This document shows, piece by piece, positions 25,278-31,575 of a stretch of DNA of 31,575 bases. Below the pieces are notes generated by a model. The model did not search any database. It was given only the letters and a program-made list of their open reading frames with translations, and was not told where the DNA came from. Both the position numbers and the translations under genes were made by a program. Source of the stretch: Betaproteobacteria bacterium UBA7395 (GTDB taxonomy: Bacteria > Pseudomonadota > Gammaproteobacteria > Burkholderiales > Rhodocyclaceae). Numbering within the stretch: the stretch's first letter is position 1; each line of letters opens with the position of its first letter. The stretch spans positions 1-31,575 of the forward strand of contig DKNF01000202.1 of assembly GCA_002470165.1 (NCBI GenBank), written 5' to 3'.

Positions 25278-25967
25278 TCAGGCCTTCAGAAAAAATTCCA
25301 TCTTGATGCCGGCAATTTCGATGACATCGTGATCACCCAAGGGGTGTGCCTGCGCATCGAGTTGTTCGCCATTGACCACGGGGAAGGAACTGCCCTCGAC
25401 ATGGGTGATGAAGTAGCCATGCGGGCGCCGCGCGATCACCGCGACCTGCGTGCCGGGCTTGCCGATGGTCGTCAGGGTCTTCTGCAGGGCCAGTTCCTTG
25501 CCGGCGTTCGGCCCGTTCAGCAACTGGATTGCCGCCGGCGGTACGGCCGTCGGCCGTGAACTCACGCCGACGTTGGAGCGCACGCCTTGCTCGCTCGGCG
25601 CGAGCTGCAGTTCCCCCGGCGCTCTGGGCGCCGGCGGCCGCTTGATCGCAGCATCGGCTTCTGCGGGCTGCGCCGCTGCGGCATCGGTCATGTACTTGAG
25701 TTTGTACTTGCCCAGTTCGATGACATCGTTGGCGCGCAGAAAATGTTTCTTGACCGGCTGACCGTTCACCAGTGTGCCGTTGGTGCTGTTCAGGTCCTCA
25801 AGGAAGGAATCGGCCAGGATGGTGACCACCACGGCGTGTTCGCCGGAAATGGCCAGATTGTCGATCTGGATGTCGTTATGCGGTTTGCGCCCGATCGTCA
25901 GACGCTCCTTGTCCAGCACGATTTCCTTGAGCACCAGACCATCCATGGAAAGGATCAGCTTCGCCAT
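25278..25967 (-). CDS. Double FHA-domain phosphopeptide-binding protein
   Basis: A 229-residue soluble protein. The first FHA domain (about 1-95) has all usual contacts: GRKPHND (R27), SGEHA (S41, H44) and DLNSTNGT (N60-N63), so phosphothreonine binding is expected. A Pro/Ala-rich linker (about 98-140) leads to a second FHA-like domain (about 145-228; TIGKPGTQVAVIARRPHGYF, VVNGEQLD, HDVIEIAGIKMEF) in which the arginine of the GR motif is replaced by lysine and the serine motif is not clear, so it may not bind phosphate. It lies between the PP2C phosphatase (13 nt gap) and the MBL hydrolase (1 nt gap). No Ser/Thr kinase is in the window; it may act in trans. Confidence 0.92.
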   Translation of the reverse strand: MAKLILSMDGLVLKEIVLDKERLTIGRKPHNDIQIDNLAISGEHAVVVTILADSFLEDLNSTNGTLVNGQPVKKHFLRANDVIELGKYKLKYMTDAAAAQPAEADAAIKRPPAPRAPGELQLAPSEQGVRSNVGVSSRPTAVPPAAIQLLNGPNAGKELALQKTLTTIGKPGTQVAVIARRPHGYFITHVEGSSFPVVNGEQLDAQAHPLGDHDVIEIAGIKMEFFLKA

Positions 25968-25980
25968 CTTTCATTCCCCA

Positions 25981-26793
25981 TCACTTCAATTTGGCCAGCA
26001 GCTTGTGCCACCAGCCGCAGTGTACTGCGCAATCACCCATCACCCTGACCAGAATCACCGAGACGTTATCCCGACCGCCGTGGTCATTGGCTCTTTCGAC
26101 CAGTTTTTCTGCCGCCTGCGCCAGGTTATCCCCATGCACCGCGATGACTTCGGCGATCTGCGCGTCGTCGAGCATGTCGTTGAGGCCGTCCGAACAGAGC
26201 AGCAGGATATCGCCCTGGCGAACATCATGTACACCGATATCGACCTCGACCTCGGGTTCGATCCCCAAGGCACGGGTGACAAGGTTGCGATTGTGCGAAA
26301 CCTTGGCTTCGTCGAGGCTGATCAAGCCGCTGTCGATCTGCTCCTGAAGCAGCGAATGATCGCGCGTCAGGCAGCCCAGATTGTCGTCGCGCCAGCGGTA
26401 GGCCCGCGAATCGCCGACGTGCGCGACATAGACACGGTTATCGAGAAACCAGGCAAAAACCAGCGTGGTTCCCATGCCCGAGTATTTTTCCTGGGTTTGC
26501 GAGGCATGGAAAATCGCGGCGTTGGTGCCGCAAATCTCGTCGTTGACCAGTTGCTCCGGGTAGCTCAGCAACGCCGTCTCGTTGCTCGCATCGCGTAGCA
26601 AGCGCGAGAAAGCCGTCGACAACAGGCTGGTCGCCATGCCGCTGGCCACCTCGCCGGCGTTGTAGCCGCCCATCCCGTCGGCCAGTATGGCGATACCGAG
26701 ATCGGCATCGGCAAATACCGCATCCTCGTTGTGCGAACGGACGACGCCCGGGTCGCTGCACAACGCGATGTCGAGCACTTCATGAAGACTCAT
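25981..26793 (-). CDS. PP2C-family serine/threonine protein phosphatase
   Basis: The 270-residue soluble phosphatase should remove phosphate from serine/threonine residues with two metal ions. The PP2C motifs are in order: VRSHNEDAVF (18-27), LADGMGGYNAGEVAS (37-51; D39 and G40 at the metal site), GMGTTLVFAW, VAHVGDSRAYRW, DHSLLQEQ, LLCSDGLNDML (metal aspartate) and GGRDNVSVILV (metal aspartate and asparagine). A short Trp/Lys tail (HCGWWHKLLAKLK) may be amphipathic. It heads an operon with the FHA, MBL and HD-GYP genes. Such phosphatases are often next to a Hanks-type kinase, as in Stp1/PrpC systems or type VI secretion loci; neither is visible here. Confidence 0.94.
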   Translation of the reverse strand: MSLHEVLDIALCSDPGVVRSHNEDAVFADADLGIAILADGMGGYNAGEVASGMATSLLSTAFSRLLRDASNETALLSYPEQLVNDEICGTNAAIFHASQTQEKYSGMGTTLVFAWFLDNRVYVAHVGDSRAYRWRDDNLGCLTRDHSLLQEQIDSGLISLDEAKVSHNRNLVTRALGIEPEVEVDIGVHDVRQGDILLLCSDGLNDMLDDAQIAEVIAVHGDNLAQAAEKLVERANDHGGRDNVSVILVRVMGDCAVHCGWWHKLLAKLK

Positions 26794-26887
26794 TCGCCCC
26801 CCTCATACATCCTCCGGACTCTCCCTTAGCAACGCGGCATATTGTCGACGGGACAGGCCAAGCGGTCAAACCTTCGTTGCCCCCGAC

Positions 26888-27844
26888 TCATTGCACCGGG
26901 ATTTCCCGTCCCAGCCCCCGTTCGATCGCCGCCGCCAGCACGCGCACAGCAACGGCAAGGTCCTGGATGGCCATGCCCTGCGATTCGAACAGGCTGATCA
27001 GTTCGGCATCGCTGCGCCCCGGATGGCGACCGACGATGATTTCGCCGAGCTCGACCAGCTGGCGCGCCTGCAGCCGGCCTTTTTCCAGTAGTGGCAGCAA
27101 GTCACCGGCTTCAGCCAGCGCCGTCGGCACGGCATCGACTGTGATCAATCCACAACGGCGTATGGCAGCCTCGGAAAGCTCCTGGCGGATCAGCGCGTTC
27201 GAGCCGGCGGCGTTGATGTGCGTTCCCGGCTGCAACCAGTCGGCCTCGAACAGCGGCTTCGCCGCCGTCGTCACCGTGCCGAGCAGGTCGGCTTCGCGCA
27301 CCGCGTCCTCGGCATCGGCGGCGGGTACCACCCGGCGCCCGGTCTGCTCGCTCAGGCGGGCACAGAAATCGCGCAGCTTGGCGGCATCGCGCGCCCACAC
27401 CTTGACCAGCTCCAACGGCAACGCGGCGCAGATCGCCCGCACATGCCCTTCGGCCTGCCAGCCGCTGCCGAAGACACCGGCCACCGTCGCATCCGGGCGC
27501 GCCAGCCAGCGCGCGGCGACACCGCTGGCGGCGCCGGTACGCATCATGCCCAGGTAGTCGGCTTCGATCACCGCCTTCAACTGGCCACTGCCGGCATCGA
27601 ACAGATGGACCAGGAAGCGGTTGCCGGAACGATTGCTGGTGTAGGCCTTGTAGCCGATCACGCCCTGTGCCGGCAGGGCGCCCTGGAGGATGTGCAACAC
27701 CGTCTGCGGCAGACGGCTGCGCTGGCGCGGCGTATCCAGCGCCTGGCCGAGCGCGAGGTCGCGATGCGCCGATTCGACGCCGGCCATCGCCATGTCCACG
27801 GTCAACACCTGCTTGACGTCGTTTTCGCTCAGGAATATCGCCAT
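26888..27844 (-). CDS. Ornithine cyclodeaminase / mu-crystallin family protein
   Basis: A 318-residue NAD(P)-binding protein of the OCD/mu-crystallin family, which includes ornithine cyclodeaminases, alanine dehydrogenases and ketimine reductases. Family marks are IGYKAYTSNRSGN (about 63-75), EADYLGMMRTGAASGVAARW (about 93-112), the Rossmann motif VFGSGWQAEGHVRAI (about 123-137), and GTHINAAGSNA with VDAVPTALAEAGDL near 215-250. The usual GxGxQA reads GSGWQA, which is normal. The exact reaction cannot be decided. It lies after the sucD terminator with its own ribosome site (CGGAGAA) and is probably transcribed separately. Confidence 0.88.
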   Translation of the reverse strand: MAIFLSENDVKQVLTVDMAMAGVESAHRDLALGQALDTPRQRSRLPQTVLHILQGALPAQGVIGYKAYTSNRSGNRFLVHLFDAGSGQLKAVIEADYLGMMRTGAASGVAARWLARPDATVAGVFGSGWQAEGHVRAICAALPLELVKVWARDAAKLRDFCARLSEQTGRRVVPAADAEDAVREADLLGTVTTAAKPLFEADWLQPGTHINAAGSNALIRQELSEAAIRRCGLITVDAVPTALAEAGDLLPLLEKGRLQARQLVELGEIIVGRHPGRSDAELISLFESQGMAIQDLAVAVRVLAAAIERGLGREIPVQ

Positions 27845-27869
27845 GATTCGTTCTCCGGAAGATGGACGT

Positions 27870-27896
27870 AAAAAAGGCGGGCACGCGGCCCGCCTT
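27870..27896 (-). terminator. Rho-independent terminator after sucD
   Basis: AAGGCGGGC (27874-27882) pairs perfectly with GCCCGCCTT (27888-27896) around a 5-nt loop, followed on the minus strand by six T. It ends the sucCD message about 23 nt after the sucD stop and 25 nt before the next gene. Confidence 0.9.
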
Positions 27897-27919
27897 CTTC
27901 GTCGAGCAAGGCTCGAAGT

Positions 27920-28813
27920 TTACAGCATGGCCTTGAGCAGCTTGGCCATTTCCGACGGGTTCTTGGTGACCTTGAAGCCGCACTCTTCCATGATGGCGAG
28001 CTTGGCGTCAGCGGTATCGGCACCGCCGGAGATGAGGGCACCAGCGTGGCCCATGCGCTTGCCGGCCGGGGCGGTCACGCCAGCGATGAAGCCGACGATC
28101 GGCTTCTTCATGTTGGCCTTGCACCACTGAGCGGCTTCGGCTTCGTCCGGACCGCCGATTTCGCCGATCATGATCACGGCGTCCGTATCCGGATCGTCGT
28201 TGAACATCTTCATGACGTCGATGTGCTTCAGACCGTTGATCGGGTCACCACCGATACCGACGGCAGACGACTGGCCGAGGCCCAGTTCGGTCAGCTGACC
28301 GACGGCTTCGTAGGTCAGGGTGCCGGAACGGGAAACGACGCCGATGCGACCCTTGCGGTGGATGTGACCCGGCATGATGCCGATCTTCACTTCGTCCGGG
28401 GTGATCAGGCCGGGGCAGTTCGGGCCGAGCAGCAGGGTCTTCTTGCCGCCCTTGGCTTCCTTTTCCTTCATCTTGTTGCGCACCATCAGCATGTCGCGGA
28501 CGGGGATGCCTTCGGTGATGCAGATGGCCAGATCGAGGTCGGCTTCGACAGCTTCCCAGATCGCGGCAGCGGCACCGGCGGGCGGCACGTAGATGACGGA
28601 CACGGTGGCGCCGGTTTCAGCGGCGGCTTCCTTGACCGAAGCGTAGATGGGGATGTTGAAGATCGACTCGCCGGCCTTCTTCGGGTTCACGCCGGCAACG
28701 AAGCATTCCTTGCCGTTTGCATACTCCTGGCACTTTTCCGTATGGAACTGACCGGTCTTGCCGGTGATGCCCTGGGTGATGATCTTGGTGTTCTTGTTGA
28801 TCAGGATAGACAT
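27920..28813 (-). CDS. sucD: Succinyl-CoA synthetase alpha subunit
   Basis: SucD and SucC convert succinyl-CoA to succinate with formation of ATP or GTP in the TCA cycle. The 297-residue alpha subunit opens [20 protein letters not shown], has the CoA-binding Rossmann domain (about 1-125), PNCPGLITP and [20 protein letters not shown] (about 140-165), and the phosphohistidine loop [14 protein letters not shown] near residue 246. ATG 28813 follows AAGGAG and starts 11 nt after the sucC stop. Length and motifs match the bacterial family closely, and a strong terminator follows. Confidence 0.97.
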   Translation of the reverse strand: MSILINKNTKIITQGITGKTGQFHTEKCQEYANGKECFVAGVNPKKAGESIFNIPIYASVKEAAAETGATVSVIYVPPAGAAAAIWEAVEADLDLAICITEGIPVRDMLMVRNKMKEKEAKGGKKTLLLGPNCPGLITPDEVKIGIMPGHIHRKGRIGVVSRSGTLTYEAVGQLTELGLGQSSAVGIGGDPINGLKHIDVMKMFNDDPDTDAVIMIGEIGGPDEAEAAQWCKANMKKPIVGFIAGVTAPAGKRMGHAGALISGGADTADAKLAIMEECGFKVTKNPSEMAKLLKAML

Positions 28814-28824
28814 TCGGTGGCTCC

Positions 28825-29985
<1,161 letters not shown>

Positions 29986-30120
29986 GCGCTTTCCTTGCGT
30001 TGAGTTGAGTTGCGAGCTTTGAGCGGCGCCGAACATCCCCCTGGCCCCGCCCGGTTATACTTCTTCGAGCCGAAAATCTTACCACAGCCGCAACAAATTA
30101 TTGCAGGCCAAAATTCATAA

Positions 30121-31458
30121 TTACGAAGCGCTTTCACTCAGGCGGATGACCTTGACCATCAACGGCAAAAGCAATGCCGCTGCCGCCACCAGCGCAATCA
30201 CCGCTGCCAGCCAGAAACCGGCAACCCCTAGCGCCGGTTGCCAGCGATAGCACAGCCAGGCACCGCCGCCCAGGGCGATCCCCCAGAAGCAGAAAGTCTG
30301 GATCAGCATCGGCACGAAAGTCACCCGACAGGCTCGCAGCACATGGCCGGCGATGGTCTGCAGGGCATCGAAGAACTGGTAGATCGCGACATAGACGATC
30401 AGACTCAGCGCCACCCCGCGCACCGCCGGATCGTCGGTATAGGCCGCCACCAGCGGCTCGGCGGCCAGCCACAGCAGCACCCCGAGCAGCAGGGAGAGCG
30501 AGGCCGACAGATACAAGGCAGCGCGCACCGTCACCCGCAGCCGTGCCCAGTCGCGCGCGCCGAGCAACTGACCGACCGCCGCCAGCGTGGCAATCGCCAG
30601 CGACAGCGGCAGCATGTAGGCGAGTGCCGACAGGTTGGCGATGATGCGATGACCGGCGACTTCGGTTGCGCCGAGCGAAGCGACGAACAGGGCGACCAGC
30701 GTGAATGCCGTGATTTCGACCAGATTGGAAAATCCCATCGGCAGGCCCAGACGCAGCAACTGGCGCCAGACCGGCCAGCGCGGCGCCTGCCAGGCGGCAA
30801 ACGGTCGATAGCGGCGACCGAGCGAACCGAAATTCAGCCACAGCGCCCCCGTCGTACAGGCCAGCCAGCCAATTACGATGTTCGACAGGGCGCAACCGAC
30901 AACCCCAAGAGGCTCGCCCAGCCAGCCCTGCAAGGCCAGCCCCCAGGCAAGCACGGCGTGAATGGCCAGTCCCGCCAGCCCGATGCCCATCAACACCCGC
31001 GGTCGCCCGAGGGCATTGCAGAAGGCGTAGAAGGTACGATAGAGCAGCGCCGCCGGCAGGCTCCAGGCGAGCAGGCCGAGGTATTCGCGGACTTTGGCAT
31101 CGACCGCCGCATCCATGGCGAAGAGGTCGAGCACGAAACCGGGATGACGCAGGAAGAGCATGCCGGGCAGACTGAGCAGCAGCGCCAGCCAGAAACCCTG
31201 CTGCAGGATGCCGGCCACTTCGTCGCCGCGACGGGCGCCGTGCAGATGCGCGACCAGCGGCGCCACCGCCTGAACCACGCCGACCAGGGCGAACACCAGC
31301 GAAATATGGATGCCGCCGCCGATGGCGACCGCCGCAAGGTCGGCCGGGCTGACGTGGCCGAGTACCGCCGTGTCGACGACCATCATGCCGATCGACGCAA
31401 GCTGGGCAACGAGAATGGGAAAGGCGTGGCCAATCAGGCCACGCATTGCGCTCAGCAC
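30121..31458 (-). CDS. MATE-family multidrug/toxin efflux transporter
   Basis: A 445-residue membrane protein with about 12 hydrophobic helices in two six-helix halves. The first half contains AFPILVAQLASIGMMVVDTA and VLGHVSPADLAAVAIGGGIH (about 12-52), the second half LRLGLPMGFSNLVEITAF (about 235-252) and EVAGHRIIANLSALAYMLPL (about 270-290). These are hallmarks of NorM/DinF-type MATE exporters, which expel cationic drugs in exchange for Na+ or H+. Substrate is not predictable. It begins 10 nt after a fumarylacetoacetate hydrolase family gene on the same strand, so they may share a transcript. Confidence 0.94.
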   Translation of the reverse strand: MLSAMRGLIGHAFPILVAQLASIGMMVVDTAVLGHVSPADLAAVAIGGGIHISLVFALVGVVQAVAPLVAHLHGARRGDEVAGILQQGFWLALLLSLPGMLFLRHPGFVLDLFAMDAAVDAKVREYLGLLAWSLPAALLYRTFYAFCNALGRPRVLMGIGLAGLAIHAVLAWGLALQGWLGEPLGVVGCALSNIVIGWLACTTGALWLNFGSLGRRYRPFAAWQAPRWPVWRQLLRLGLPMGFSNLVEITAFTLVALFVASLGATEVAGHRIIANLSALAYMLPLSLAIATLAAVGQLLGARDWARLRVTVRAALYLSASLSLLLGVLLWLAAEPLVAAYTDDPAVRGVALSLIVYVAIYQFFDALQTIAGHVLRACRVTFVPMLIQTFCFWGIALGGGAWLCYRWQPALGVAGFWLAAVIALVAAAALLLPLMVKVIRLSESAS

Positions 31459-31468
31459 GGACAGACGA

Positions 31469-31575
31469 TCAGACGATGCGGGCGCGCAATCCGGGCAGGC
31501 CGTCGACGCCGCCTTCGAGCAGGTCGCCGCGTAACAGCGGCCCGACCCCGGCCGGCGTGCCGGTGTAGATCAGGT
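31469..31575 (-). CDS. Fumarylacetoacetate hydrolase family protein, C-terminal 34 residues (cut by window edge)
   Basis: Only the 3' end is in the window. It encodes LIYTGTPAGVGPLLRGDLLE, then GGVDGLPGLRARIV and a stop. The TGTPAGVGP...GD motif is the signature end of the fumarylacetoacetate hydrolase (FAH) fold, found in isomerases and hydrolases of aromatic and acyl-pyruvate breakdown. The rest lies past the right edge, so the substrate cannot be judged. Confidence 0.85.
   Translation of the reverse strand, partial: LIYTGTPAGVGPLLRGDLLEGGVDGLPGLRARIV

Overview
The window reads as a dense, GC-rich chromosomal segment of a betaproteobacterium. Rhodocyclales-type (Azonexus/Dechloromonas/Azoarcus-like) is my best guess from gene content and order, but no taxonomic marker is present to prove it. 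The gene set describes a motile, respiring, surface-attaching bacterium: flagellar motor and chemotaxis genes, a complete cbb3 oxidase locus with its assembly genes, a LapG/LapD adhesin-control pair, a type IV pilin, several cyclic-di-GMP proteins and TCA-cycle succinyl-CoA synthetase. No phage, transposase, CRISPR array or plasmid function is visible.

Layout. 1-3433 (minus): motA-motB-cheY-cheA; cheA runs off the left edge. 3604-4134 (plus): a lone NUDIX hydrolase. 4137-13166 (minus): the cbb3 region, transcribed as ccoI-ccoS, terminator, FNR-type box, ccoN-ccoO-ccoQ-ccoP, terminator, ccoG-ccoH (fixH), a 46-residue membrane protein and a TonB-like protein. 13223-13990 (minus): a short-chain dehydrogenase. 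14140-15283 (plus): a response regulator/diguanylate cyclase and a tiny membrane protein. 15322-15397 (minus): tRNA-Thr(CGU) with its own promoter. 15473-21739 (plus): a tight five-gene run murJ, PEBP/YbhB, lapG, lapD, CYTH-CHAD. 21780-22273: a decayed nucleotidyltransferase-like gene. 22373-22720 (minus): a type IV pilin with a sigma-54-like promoter. 22903-26793 (minus): an apparent operon PP2C phosphatase, double-FHA protein, metallo-beta-lactamase-fold phosphodiesterase, GAF/HD-GYP. 26888-31575 (minus): ornithine cyclodeaminase family protein, sucD, sucC, a MATE transporter and the 3' end of a fumarylacetoacetate hydrolase family gene.

How the parts fit. CcoI, CcoS, CcoG and CcoH mature the CcoNOQP oxidase, and the FNR/ANR-type box ahead of ccoN fits induction at low oxygen. 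The diguanylate cyclase, the LapD receptor and the HD-GYP phosphodiesterase could respectively make, read and degrade c-di-GMP, controlling adhesion through the LapG protease; the adhesin and its exporter are not in the window.

The best candidates for less familiar biology are the kinase-less PP2C/FHA/MBL/HD-GYP operon, the repeated GFFEPLP-type peptides in the CheA linker, the two small genes attached to ccoGH, and the ccoI start codon that directly follows a terminator hairpin and lacks a Shine-Dalgarno sequence.
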